Assembly: GCA_025200525.1 (NCBI GenBank)
Contig: CM045761.1
Location: 205,130,254-205,194,253 of the forward strand
Length of the DNA stretch: 64,000 bases
Reading direction: 5' to 3'
DNA from: Camellia lanceoleosa
Taxonomy: Eukaryota; Streptophyta; Magnoliopsida; Ericales; Theaceae
The notes beneath the pieces were generated by a model that saw nothing but the letters and a program-made list of their open reading frames with translations, did not search any database and was not told where the DNA came from. Positions 35,279 to 47,600 of the stretch are shown piece by piece. Within the stretch, counting starts at the first letter, position 1; each line of letters opens with the position of its first letter. Both the position numbers and the translations under genes were made by a program.

Positions 35279-37190
35279 TGGAGTGTAAAATTAGCTCGCG
35301 GCCCGTGGAAGGCCCGAAGCCCGCCCGCTGCCTAGGGCCGGCCCCACCTGGCCCGTGACAATGTGAATATTCACATTGACATGTTAACATTCACATTGAT
35401 AAGAGTGTAAAATTGACTCGCGTCCTATGGGCGGCTCGAAGCCTGTGGGTGGCCCGGGGCGAGCCCGGCCCAGCCCGCCTCGTGACAATGTCAATAATCA
35501 CATTGACATATTAACATTCACATTGATAGAAGTGTAAAATTAGCTCGCGGCCCGTGGGAAGCCCGAAGCCCGCTCGCTACCCGGGGCGAGCCCGGCCTGG
35601 CCCGTGACAATATGAATATTCACATTGACATAGTAATATTCACATATTCACATTGATAGGAGTGTAAAATTGGCCCGCGGTCCGAAGACGACAGCCTCGG
35701 GTCGGGCCGGTGAGCCTGGGCCTAGGCTCGAGCTTAGGCCGGGCTTGGACGGGCCTGGCCATTTTTTTTTAATTCTTTTTAATTTTTTCTACCAAAATTT
35801 TATTATTTTCCACAAAAAAAGACATTGTGCCTCAGGTGGGCTGGGCCTCGGACCGAGCCTTGAATGGGCCTTAAGCGGGCCGATGGGCCGGGCTTCAAAG
35901 TGATGGCCTAGGCCCTAGCCTAGGGTCTCGGACATGCTCGGGCCCGGACCCAAACGAGCCTGCTCAGGCCATGGGCGGGCTTCGAGCAGCCCACGAGCCG
36001 CGGGCCAATTCTACATTTCTATCAATGTGCATGTTAACATGTCAATGTGAATATTCACATTGTCAACGGGCCGGGTCGGGCCTACCCCGGGCCGAGGGCG
36101 AGCTTCGGGCAGCGGACAAATTTTACACTCCTATCAATGTTAATGTTAACATGTCAATGTGAATATTCACACTATCACGGGTCGGGCCAAGCCCGCCTCG
36201 GGTTGCGGTCGGGCTTCGGGCCGCCCACAGGCTGCGAGCCAATTTTACATTTTTATTAATGTGAATGTTAACATGTTAATGTGAATATTCACATTGTCAA
36301 CGGGCCCGTCCCGGGCCGCGATCGGGCTTTTGGCCGCCCATGGGCTGCGAGCCAATTTTATACTCTTATTAATGTGAATGTTAACATGTTAATGTGAATA
36401 TTCACATTGTCAACAGGACGGACCGGGCCCGCCTCGGGCCGCCCACGGGCTGTGGGAGGGTTTCGGACAGCCACGGGGCGCGGGCTAATTTTATACTCTT
36501 ATCAATGTGAATGTTAACATGTCAATGTGAATATTCATAGTGTTAACAGGCCGGGCCGGGCCCGCCCCGGGTTACCCACGGGTCGTGGGCGGGTTTTGGG
36601 TAACTACGGGGCGCGAGCCAATTTTATACTCTTATCAATGTGAATATTAACATGTCAATATGAATATTCACATTGTCAACGGGCCGGGCCCGCCCACGGG
36701 CGACCGCAGGCGTGGGCTAATTTTACACTTCTATCAATGTGAATGTTAACATGTCAATGTGAATATTCACATTATCAACTGGCTTGCCGCTCGGCAGTTT
36801 ACGCCCATGACGCCGCCAATTTTATACTCTTATCAATGTGAATGTTAATATGTCAATGTGAATATTCACATTGTCAACGGTCGGACCATGGGCCATGGGT
36901 CGATTTTGAACCAGTGTGGACCAATTTTATACTCTTATCAATGTGAATGTTAACATATCAACGTGAATATTTACATTGTCAATGGCCCGGATTGGGCCTG
37001 CCCCGAGCCGCCCATGGACTGCGGGCTGGTTTTGTGCCGCCACGGGACGCGGGTCAATTTTACACTCCTATTAATGTGAATGTTAACATATCAATGTGAA
37101 TATTCACATTGTCAATGGGGCCGGGCCCACCCCGGCTCGCTGAAGGATTTCGGGCCGTTTACGGGCCAATTTTACATTCCTACCAATGTC
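35279..37190. repeat. palindrome plus GC-spacer array, right part
   Basis: About fourteen units of 95-135 bp occur here. From 35279 to about 35700 the order is palindrome, then AGTGTAAAATTAGC, then GC spacer. From about 36000 to 37190 the order is the reverse complement (GCCAATTTTACACTCCTATCAATGTGAATGTTAAC…). The two halves flank a unique core (35,700-36,000) with a T-rich stretch, so the whole is a large imperfect inverted repeat. ORFs at 35670, 35971 and 36047 are translations of GC spacers. Confidence 0.85.
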
Positions 37191-37417
37191 AATTTTAAAA
37201 TATGAATGTTCACATCATAAATTGCTAACCATTCAAAAAATATTTATAAGGGTATCAAAATTAAATATAAGGACATAAGTGTCCAAGAAAATAGTGTAAA
37301 TTAAGAAAAAGGACTTTATGGAATAAAACTATACATACATGGGACTAAATGGGTTAAAAATTCCTTTATGGACTTCTTGGGCTAAAACACTTCTAAATAG
37401 AATTTATCAATAATTTT

Positions 37418-39745
37418 CCCATTATTAAAAGTAGCATTTTTCACTTATTTGGGTAGCAAAATCTAAAAACTTACTTTACAAAAAAAAAATTATATTAGCA
37501 TCCCTTTTTTCATTTACATATAAAGTTCTACACAAACTCAATTTCAATTATAATAACCAATTTTATATGGACTCTATTTGAGAAATAGTTATTTTCCATA
37601 TATATAATTATAATTTAATTATCATGATATTTGAAAAAAATTATCTCTATATCCGACATCAATAAAATAAGAAAAATGTGAATTGTTTCACTTATATAAA
37701 ATGAACTTTATACTCTTGTTTAATATTGTAGTGTTATGCATGTTTTAATTCAAGATAGTTTAAATTTTAAAATTAAAATAACATTTAAAATTTTAATTAA
37801 TTAATTTTTGTATAGGTTGATTGATCTTTTGACCTAACCGATTAGGCTGAATCATTTTCAGTTTGACTAATTCACTGTTCAATCGCGATCTTGTGAAACC
37901 CCGAGCTTTTCGAAGGCAGTATGTAGTTGAATTTCGGGGACGAAATTGTTTTAAGGGGGATAGATTGTGACACCCCATATTTTTAGTGTCTTTTCATATT
38001 CCAACTAGTGTCCATTCATAGTCTAACTAGTGTTCATTTAATTCTAGTTAGTGTTCATTTAATATCAATTAGTGTTTAGTGTTCATTTAATATCCTTATT
38101 AGTGGTTCATTTACTAGTGATACATTTACTATCCTTATTAGTGGTCCATTCATATTCAAACTTGTCCTTTCAAATTCCAACTAGTATGTTATACCAAGTT
38201 GCCTATAAATTGAGCCACCTCTCAACTTCTTTCTATGGTTCTTCCCATATCTCTTTCCATTTGTTATATAGATTTAGAGTTTAGATTAAGAATGTTTAGA
38301 GTGAGAGTAAGCATTTTCATACAGGAGAAGAGTTGTAGATTTTGTGAAACCTTACATACCTTATGGCTTAGGATTTGGAGGTTTATGGAGAAAGTTCGAG
38401 ATTCAAGTGTTGGAGAAGGAGGAGATTGATTTGAGGTAATTCGGTGGTATACAATATGCTTCCTAAATTCTCATTGCAAGAGTTTATTTGTAATTCCCAT
38501 AAACTCTTGATTATTCTGATCGTTTGATAAATTCTATGGAATTATTCGCTGTTGATTCATTTGATTACTCTAGTCACTTAATGAATTCTGTGTAGTTAAT
38601 TTGTGTTGGAAATGTTGATTTGTCTGACTAAATGACGTGGAAATGCTCCGTACATGGATCGAGTGGACTTTGCCAATATACTCTGTACCAATACCCCGGA
38701 TAAACGGTTGTGCTTGGGTGAGGGAGGTGAGGCCGGTCATTGGTCATGTACTGAGTAGGACTGGGTATTTGGTTCTGGATAAATTATTATATGTCGAGTT
38801 GATTTGTTTGTGCAATCTGGTAAATTGTTTGTTTATCGAATCTAATCGGTTGTGTAATTGTTGGATCTTTATTAATTTATTTTCTGTCTGAACCTTGCTA
38901 TTCCTGTTGTATTGTATACTTCCCGAATTAATTTATTTTTCAGGCACGGAGCAAATTTAGTGACGATTGGAGTTGAAGCATCTAAAGGTTGATTTGAGGT
39001 TGATTTGATTTATTAACGACCCGGAAGTCGAGGCGTTATAGATCTTACCAAATTTATCAAAATATATTGGTTAAATTTGTTTGTTTCAAAATAAACTAAA
39101 GATTGATCTAATTAAAGATTAAATGATTTATTTTATCAAAATATATTAGTTAAATATGTTTGTTTCGAAATAAAGTAAAGTTTGACCTAATTAAATATTA
39201 AATGACTGATATTATTTGATTTGAAATCAACTTTTCACCCAAATAATTGTTAATTTTTATTTTACACAATCCCGTATCGGGAAAAAAGAAAGAAAAAGCA
39301 AATTGTTTCATTTATATAAAGTAAACTTATGCTCCCATTTAATATTGTAGTGTTGGTTGGTCTTTTGACCGATTTTATCAAAAAATAGATATTGTTATAT
39401 TTCTAAAAAGTATGTTTAAATTTCATGACAAACTTTAACACAAAAAACTAAAAAAATTATAAAATGAAATTTATTTTTATTTTATCATAAATATAATTTT
39501 TTAAATTTATTATATTTTTTTCATCTTTACCAACTAAATTATGATATCTATTTCTTATTGTGAACTTATAATATACAATTGATGACATAACAACTGCAAT
39601 ATTTATTCTAATGAAATGGTTAAAATTTAATTCATTCTAAAATATTTTTATATACTTTTTAAATAAAATTTATGTTATTATTTAATTTTAAAATTATTTT
39701 TAATTATTTTTTTAGCTCGTGCATTGCACGGATTCATATCTCATA
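37418..39745 (+). mobile_element. Helitron-like element, interrupted
   Basis: The left end ATTATTAAAAGTAGCATTTTTC and the right end hairpin CGTGCATTGCACG (39718-39730), followed by GATTCATATCTCAT, resemble plant Helitron 5' and 3' termini (short hairpin, then a CTRR-like end). A second related 5' end starts directly at 39741 and shares about 200 bp with 37,425-37,680. A Gypsy remnant lies inside. No RepHel protein is visible, so the elements would be non-autonomous. Confidence 0.45.
37800..39040 (+). mobile_element. Gypsy 3' end remnant with LTR
   Basis: GGGGACGAAATTGTTTTAAG at about 37,937 is the typical pre-LTR polypurine region of Tekay/Del-like elements. It is followed by an LTR from TGTGACACCCC at 37966 to about 39,040 (CGAGGCGTTATA, degenerate end). 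The internal part (37,800-37,960) is too short to code. The LTR has direct TAGTGTTCATTTA repeats at 38,010-38,110. There is no 5' LTR. Confidence 0.65.
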
Positions 39746-41160
39746 TATATATATTAAAAGTAGCATTTTTCTCTTGTTTAGGTGTCAAAATCTAAAAGCT
39801 TAATTTTTTCTAAAAAATTCACATTAATTTACATATAAAGTTCTATGTAAATTCAATTTTAATTATATTAACCAATTTTATATGGACTAATACTTATTTT
39901 CAATATATATAAAATTATAATTTGATTATTATGATATTTGAAAAAAAATGATCTTGATATTCCACATTGGGAAAAAAAGGAAAAAGTGAGTTGCTAAGCT
40001 GCCCATTCTAAAGGCTTCATTTTTTTTTTTAATATAAAAAATCCACATTAACATGCTTTTTCTCTTTACATATAAAATTCTATACAAACTAAATTTCAAT
40101 CATAATAACTAATTTTGTATGGACTCATTTTATTTTATGTTTTTTGATTTTTTGTCTATCTTATTGATGTCTTAATATTAATTTATATTTAATTATATAT
40201 ATATAAGTAGTGTTTACCCTCAAAATTTTTCTCTCTCCTATGTGGCATATTTTTTTTTTTTAAGTACCTTGTAACATACCCTCATACTTAATTATCACTA
40301 AAATCTAATATTTAAAAGAATTATACTTCTAAACTACCCTTAAATAAAATTTAAAATAATTATAAGTACTAAAATATGCTTTACAAATTAGTTTTCTTCT
40401 ACTTTTTCTCACTTGTATTCAAGTATTCAATTTTTATATTAAAATTAAATATATATTTTTTATTTTTTTGTCTATTTCATTTATATTTTATTATTAATTT
40501 ATACCGAGTTTCCTATTTAACATGAAATTGTTTATTAGGAAAAAATTATATTTAATTTGAACTTTATATACATATATATAATTATATAATATGTATAAAT
40601 AGTTTTAAAATAGATATTAAAGAAAAATCAATACTCAACATAATTAATTTATCCATTTTTTTTTTCTTAATCTAACCACAACATACTTACATTTCATTTT
40701 TTAAAATAATTTTTCTTATAACTTCCATTCCTACTTTTAAAAAAAAAAAAAATAATTTCCAACTCAATAAAATAAATCAATAGTTAGAATCACTTTAATT
40801 GTATGTTTTTTTTTTGTTTTTCAATTTAACTATTATTATTAATGTCAAATTAAGTGTTTATTTTATTATGTTATAAATTAATATCATATAAAATTATTAT
40901 ACATTTATTTCAGTTACACTTTTATAGTACGATGGGGTTAAGATTATTAAAATACACATAAATAATTGAAATAAAATTATTATATATATATATATATTTG
41001 TTTAAATAACACTTTTATAAAACGATAAGGTTAAGATTATCAAAATAAATAATTAGAATTATTCTTTGAATTTTAAATAACTTTTTTCTCCAATTTAATC
41101 ATTATTTTTAATATTAAAATGAATATTTATTTTATTATATTGAAATTAAGTATAAAAGTA
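39741..41160 (+). repeat. second Helitron-like copy and AT-rich DNA
   Basis: 39,741-39,960 repeats the 5' part of the preceding Helitron-like unit. The rest is AT-rich with no gene. Between about 40,860 and 41,090 a segment (CACTTTTATA…ACGAT…GGTTAAGATTAT) is present twice in tandem. Confidence 0.4.
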
Positions 41161-41164
41161 TCTT

Positions 41165-42420
41165 GAGTTACCATAAAGTGAAACCTATGGATATGTTTGT
41201 TTAAGTTTTAAAAATCATTTGATAATGATTTTATAAACAATTATGTTTTGTAAGTACTACCACGGTAGTCCCATGTTTTAGGGGACTTAAATAACCATTG
41301 GCCTCTGTTTGGGCACTTTGTGGCTTTTGGTTTGTCAATGATCCATTGACCTCTGTTTTGATTGTCACTTCAGTGACCTCTGTTCTGTTCTGTACCATGG
41401 TTATAATTATTTGCATATATGATTTCTGTACTCTACTTTTGTTATTTAAAATTAGGCCTCGTTTGGCAAGTGACTTTTTTAGCCAAAAATTCAAAAAATT
41501 ACTAAAAAAACAAAAAGCCGACTACCTATACCAAAAAGTCAAAGATTCCCTTTTCTCTCTACTTTTTGCATATCTTTTTGTAAAAATTCAAAAAGTCATC
41601 CCAAATATATGGGCTTGTTTGGTTTGTTTTTGGAAAAAATTCTTTACAAATAAATTTTCAAGAGTAATCAAACCAAACAAAATTTTTAAAAAAAAATCTC
41701 AAAATTTTGTTTGGTTTGCTTCTTTTCAAAATCACTCACTCTCTCTCTCATACACATCAAATCAATCAATTTTTTTAAAACTCTCTTCCAAAAATAATTT
41801 TCCAAAATCATTTTTGAAAAAATACAAACCAAACAAGTTTTCGTACTTTTTATCTCAAAAACTACTCTACAAACACAAACCAAAAAAGCTATTTTTTTAC
41901 ATCATATTTTAGCTAAAAAATTAAAAAGTTACTAAAAAAGCATGTTCCCAAACGAGGCCTTAGTATGTATTTCAATTACCAAACTAATCTCTATTTAGCC
42001 AAACAATTATCCATGGTAATTTTTGTACCCTCATGCTTATGTGTTTATAGTTGTTAACAACTTTTAGGTGACGTGCCAAAATCAGTGCATGTGATAGACA
42101 CAAGGCACTTTGTAATCATAGTACAATTCTGGTATTGCAATCGAATAGAAGCTTCAATGTATATATTTTTGTTATGGGTCCTGTTATGGTGTGCATATGC
42201 AACCAACACAAAAAGTGTAAGTGGAAGGTGTAAACATAAATCAGGACAGCAAACAGAAAAGCGTAAGTGTAAGATGTAAGTTGCACACTTAAGAAAATTA
42301 TACTTAAATAAAGAGTTGGATATCCTTTTATTTTATTCCGCTGCACTATTAATTTGTTATGACTTTAGTTATTGCTTGTCGTAACGCTGAACCTCTGGGC
42401 ATCGGGTTTGGGTCGTGACA
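41165..42420 (+). mobile_element. truncated LTR related to the 8.4-kb solo LTR
   Basis: It shares CCTATGGATATGTTTGTTTA, the TTATGTTTTGTAAGTACTACC tract and GGGGACTTAAATAACCATTGG with 8,950-9,075, and ends GGGTCGTGACA at 42420. The 5' end is missing, and a MITE is inserted at 41455-41959. Confidence 0.65.
41455..41959. mobile_element. Tourist-like (PIF/Harbinger) MITE
   Basis: It has perfect 12-bp terminal inverted repeats GGCCTCGTTTGG and CCAAACGAGGCC, flanked by TTA at 41452-41454 and 41960-41962. The interior is a further imperfect palindrome. TTA duplication and this terminus fit Tourist-like MITEs. The 204-codon ORF across it is a chance frame. Confidence 0.8.
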
Positions 42421-44050
42421 CATAGTTTTCTTATATGTATTTATTATTAGTATTTAACAATTTATTTGATAATCTTTTAGTTATGTTGAGTTGAATTTTT
42501 ATTCAAATTTTTTTTTAACAAGTTATTATATTATGTTAAAAAATTGTAAAAATTTAAACCGCCAAACTAATTTGTATCTATTCGTTAATCTACCAATCTG
42601 CTCAATCTGCATCTGTCAATTCAGTAGACGGATACGAATTTATTTTTTCCAATCTATTCATCCGAACAAATGAATGGCGGATTAAATTTTTTTTAGCTGC
42701 AATCAAATTGAGAACACCCCTAGATAATATAGATAGATAAAGACAACAATTGTTAAATAGTCATAAATTAATTTCTTTTACATACACTAGGTAAACGAAA
42801 ACCTTACAATTTTTTTTTTGATTTCCTTTTTAAAAAATTAAAAACTAATTTGACAAAAGTAAACCTACAAAATGATATTTTTAAAATTCTAAAATTCATT
42901 TTAAAAAGAAATAATAATGAACTATAATCATTATTTTACTTAATTTTGTCTAATTAACTTTTGAATTTTTTTGAGAGAATAGATTCCACCGTCTAAGAAA
43001 TTGGGAAAATATCAAGTTAGAAAAAAGTGAGAAAATTATATACAAGTCTCTGTTGTGTTTGTAAATATCATTTTACAAAATAATATATAAGTTTATTTTT
43101 TAAATCTACTTATTATATTTAGTGATGTGTTAAAAAATTGATTAATAATTAAATATTTTTTAATTATCAATCAATTATCTTTTTAACATGTTATTAAGAA
43201 GTGAACCTAATCTTTACACTTGAATAATATATAATATATATATTTTTTTGGTATCAAAATTGAAGTTGTAGTTAAAAGATTCTTTAAACAGGTCCCACAT
43301 CCAATTTGTAACAAGAAATTTGATAACGGATACTGAAAGTTTGACCGGAGTGGCGGATTATCAGTGGTGATTAAGAGCTCTAATAATAGAGGTATAATAA
43401 AAATATTAATGACGTGGCAATTTAAAAAAAAAATAAAGATCAAAATATCAAATCATGTACTGGGACTCACAGGTTAAAGTTCTTTTAAAACTCACAATTT
43501 AGAAGTCTAAAGTATTTTTCAGTGAATTATTAAACGTTTCTTATTTGATGGGATGTTAATTATGTTGTTGGATTGGAGCGAAGCAGACACAAAATATATT
43601 ACGACTCTGTTTTTATACTAGTAAAAACTTCTACTCCCCCGAATCATGGCCACATTGAATTGTATAAAGAAGGACCAGCCCATCACATGCGCACCTAACA
43701 AAAATTATCTAGTAGATTCGTTGCACCATGTGTCTCTGTTTTCATTTATAATTTAGGAGTAATTTGAAAAATTAATTAAAAATTAACTTTTAATATTTGA
43801 TTCATTTTGAATTATATTACTTTTTATATTTTTTATACATAAAAAATAAAAGAAAATAAAAAACTTAATTTTCAATCAATTTTTTAAATCACTCCTTAAC
43901 TAATATTTGTTGTTTTCTATTGGTAGTGACATAATCGAGTGGTGTGTAAGGGCAGTCGATAATTTTCCCTCACTGATCGAGGGAGGGGGTTAATTGCATG
44001 ATGCATGAATGCGTCACCACTGGCAGCGAACCAGTCACGTTTTATCCATT
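42421..44050. other. AT-rich intergenic DNA upstream of the PILS gene
   Basis: No gene, RNA or clear repeat structure is seen. Short ORFs are low-complexity. Confidence 0.5.
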
Positions 44051-44058
44051 TGTTCCAT

Positions 44059-44092
44059 TATAAAACAAATCAGGGAAGAAGATTATTAATAC

Positions 44093-44129
<37 letters not shown>

Positions 44130-44380
44130 TATAGAAAACAGAAAAAGAAGAACAAATATATATATATATATATATTCAGAGATGGTTCTAGAGCCTGTGT
44201 TACATTGTTCTCTCTGCTCTTGTTTGGCTGGGCCTCTGTACCTGCATTTAAAATTTTTGCGAGTCTACTGTACGAGTCGGATATTCACGACGAAGAAGTC
44301 TCTCTATGTGTTCGTGTTGTTGAAAACTGATTTTGAATTCATTTGGTTTAACGTTTACATTAATGATTTTTGTTTTCGTT

Positions 44381-44422
<42 letters not shown>

Positions 44423-44662
44423 ATGGTTTTAGGATGTGGTTCTTCAAGATAGGTATTTAATTTTCACATTTTATAAATAAAAATAAAAAAATGGAAATAG
44501 ATCATAAATGCCTTTTTGGTAGCCTTCATTCTCAATATCCTCTGCAATAATGACACAAAGGTACGATGTGTAGGACTTAACTGAAATTCGTGTGTGTGTG
44601 TGTGTGTATGTACAGGAGGTGAAGTTAATTTTTAAGATTTGTGATATAATAACAACTTCGAG
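44059..44662 (+). promoter_or_regulatory. core promoter and split 5' UTR of the PILS gene
   Basis: TATAAAA at 44059-44065 suggests a start near 44,090. The leader then runs through an (ATT)n run, a (TA)n run and a (TC)n run. A donor ATAG|GTATTT at 44452/44453 and an acceptor TGTACAG ending at 44615 suggest a leader intron. All of this is inferred from signals only. Confidence 0.4.
44092..44129 (+). repeat. (ATT)n microsatellite in the PILS leader
   Basis: About twelve ATT units lie in the predicted 5' UTR. (TA)n at 44157-44175 and (TC)n at 44381-44407 follow. Confidence 0.9.
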
Positions 44663-47600
44663 ATGGCGCTTTTGGATCTCTTCATTGCCTCATCAATTCC
44701 AGTCCTAAAAGTGCTGTTGGTGACTGCACTTGGGTCAATTCTTGCATTAGCTCATATCAACATTTTAGGGGAGGACACGAGGAAGCATATGAATAATGTA
44801 AGTGATTATTTTTTGAATTTTTAGTGTTTGTCGTATTCGTTCGGTTTCAAATGATTTCGTTGGTGCTTTATATCACTAGTTATGTATGTCCCTACAAGGA
44901 CCAACAATTTTGCATTGTGGAGCATCATTCATTGGTTGAAACTTCAAAGAAAGGCTTTTTCACTCAGATTCTGAATTGTCATACTCTAAAACATGTATCT
45001 CTGTTCTGTTTGACTAAGTCTTTTTTTAAGTCTCATTGATGTTTTGCTTTTATTTTTGTTGAGCAATTAAAAATCCAAGATGAGAGCATTTTCCTGATGA
45101 ACCATCGGCGCAAAAAAAAAAAAAAGTTATCTCCCTTGGGTTCATGCATCTTCGTGTGGATATGTGTATATGTCAATGTTCAGCGACAAAGGTTATCCGA
45201 CACCATCACACACATACAAGCTGAATTGAACTGTATACCAATTATTTTTTTTCAGATTTTTTGGATGTTATGATATATTCTCATTAACAAGATTCCCCGA
45301 GCACACATATGGACTTGGCGACAAAACATTTGTCACAGATAAAACCTTAACTAATCACCAATGATTTCTTAGATATTGTCCTGATCCAACTAATGAGTTG
45401 CTGGGAAGCCTGAATATTTATTTTTGTAAATGCCATGAAGGATAATAGGCACCCACCCAAATTTCATCTATCCATTGGCTTTAAAAGCTTTAGTAGCATC
45501 CATAGTTTTGCTCTGTGATGGATATCATTTCCATCTTCCTGTGACTTCTAATTAAGTTCTCATAGTTGTATATGGAAAAGTTGGTCAAATTCTACAAACT
45601 CGGGGACTTTGGTTCACTGGATCTTGTATTATTTTATTTGCTTTGTGCAGTTGGTTGCAAAGGGAGAGGAATTTGTCTATGAATAACTTTTGGGTTCTAA
45701 TTATTGTTCTTGGTAGAGTTCATGAGGATGTGTTTACACTTATGCATGTCGCATGTCTATGTGTGGCTTTGGATGTTTCCTACCACTCCAAGGCTCAAAA
45801 CGTCCTAAAGACAAGTGATTTTCTGCTTCTGCGCCTGGACCTATTCCTCCACCTTCTCTTACTTCGTGCCTTTGTAATGAGACATCCTGATGCAGACTGA
45901 ATTTTAGAAAATAAGTATTTTTATTTTATTATTTTAAAATTAATATTTGACTAGGAATATTCTAAATTGGTATCAGAGCTTGTGATGGTGCTTGGGAGAT
46001 TCCCGTGGAGGAGATAATAGATGATGATTCTAACCTGTTGAGTTTTCATAGTGAAAGACTGAGGAGAGATCATACATCGAAGAATTATCAACATCACATG
46101 AACCAAGTCACTAAAGAAGAAGATACAATTGAGTGGCCATTCACAGTAAAAGTTATTCCGGATCCGATTGTGGATTGGAGTAATCCACCAACTTTTGATG
46201 AAGAACCATTCATTGATGGAATTAATAATATGCTTGATCATATTTTGTCCGATGAAATAATGAACCAAAATCATGTAAGTGATCTTGATTGGGTTGCATC
46301 CTTATTCATTATGGATATCAAGTATGAGACAAAAGTATGTTTTGATATGGTAAAATATTATTCAGATTATAATACTTGGTTTACATGAGTACTAGGAGCA
46401 TTCCAAATTGATTTACAACATGGAGAATATTTTCAATGATCCGTTTGAAGAGAAATTTATGAAGATTTTATAAATTTGAGTTTGAACTGTTTGGATTTGT
46501 GCTTTGATGAAGATGGGTTAAATTTATTGTAGAAAGTTGTTCGTTTAATTTTGAAAGACTCTTCTTTAAACTTTAGATTCGAGAAAATTAATCTCAAATA
46601 TAAGGTCGTGCGGACAAGTGTAAACTTCTCAAATTACTTCAAGCAATGGAAACTCAAGAACGAGTTTTCTCAAGCGGGGAATAATGATGCAGATTGAATT
46701 TTAGAAAATAAGTATTTTTATTTTATTATTTTAAAATTAATATTTGACGAGGAATATTCTAAGTTGGTATCAAAGCTTGTGATGTTCCTACACCATGCCT
46801 AGGACTTGTGATGGTGCTCAGGAGATTCCCGTAGAGGGGCTAATAGATGATGATTCTATCCTGCTGAGTTTCCATAGTGAAAGACCAATTAGAGATCATA
46901 CATCGAAGAATTATCAAGATCACGTGAACCAAGTCATAGAAGAAGAAGATACAATTGAGTGGCTATTCATATTAAAAATTATTCCTTTGTTCCAACCTTG
47001 GATATTCTTTGTGAATCAACCATTCTTGAGCCTTTATTCTCGGTATTTTTTGTGAATTAGCGAGTCTAGAGAGAAATCTTACTTCCGGTATTCTTGTTTG
47101 AATCAATGAATTTGAAGATTGTTACTATTTTGCGTTTCGCACTGCGTCACATCCTCCATATAAGTACTGTTGTTCTAAGGACTTGATTCTTCGATGAATA
47201 CTAACTGGAGTGTTTCATGCTGGTAACAGATTGTATTTTTTGTATTCAATCCGGCACTTGTTGGCAGCAACTTGGCCAAAACAATAACATACGAAAGCTT
47301 GATTAAGTTGTGAGTTATTCTCTATTTCTTTTTTATTTTTGTTGTTGTTTTTAATCATTACATCAGTTGTAATTGAAACTGAAAGTTTGTCTATCCTGAG
47401 TTGGGTTGGATGTTTTTCTTTTCGATAGTGTGGAGTAACTTCAGTTGATTTTATAGGTGGTTCATGCCTCTCAATATCCTGATCACATTTATAATTGGTT
47501 CAGCCCTTGGGTGGGGTGTTATCCAAATCACAAGAGCTCCTCCACATCTACGGGGACTTGTTCTAGGGTGTTGTGCTGCAGGTAAATATATTAGCAAATC

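Noticed and set aside
35670..36259. Three plus-strand ORFs with GC-rich content
   Set aside because: They translate the repeated GC spacers of the palindromic array, with no domain and no stable unit frame.
41298..41912. 204-codon plus ORF
   Set aside because: It spans an LTR fragment and a MITE, with K/F/S-rich chance content.
44005..44460. 151-codon ORF upstream of the PILS start
   Set aside because: It runs through ATT, TA and TC microsatellites in the predicted leader. It is at most an upstream ORF.
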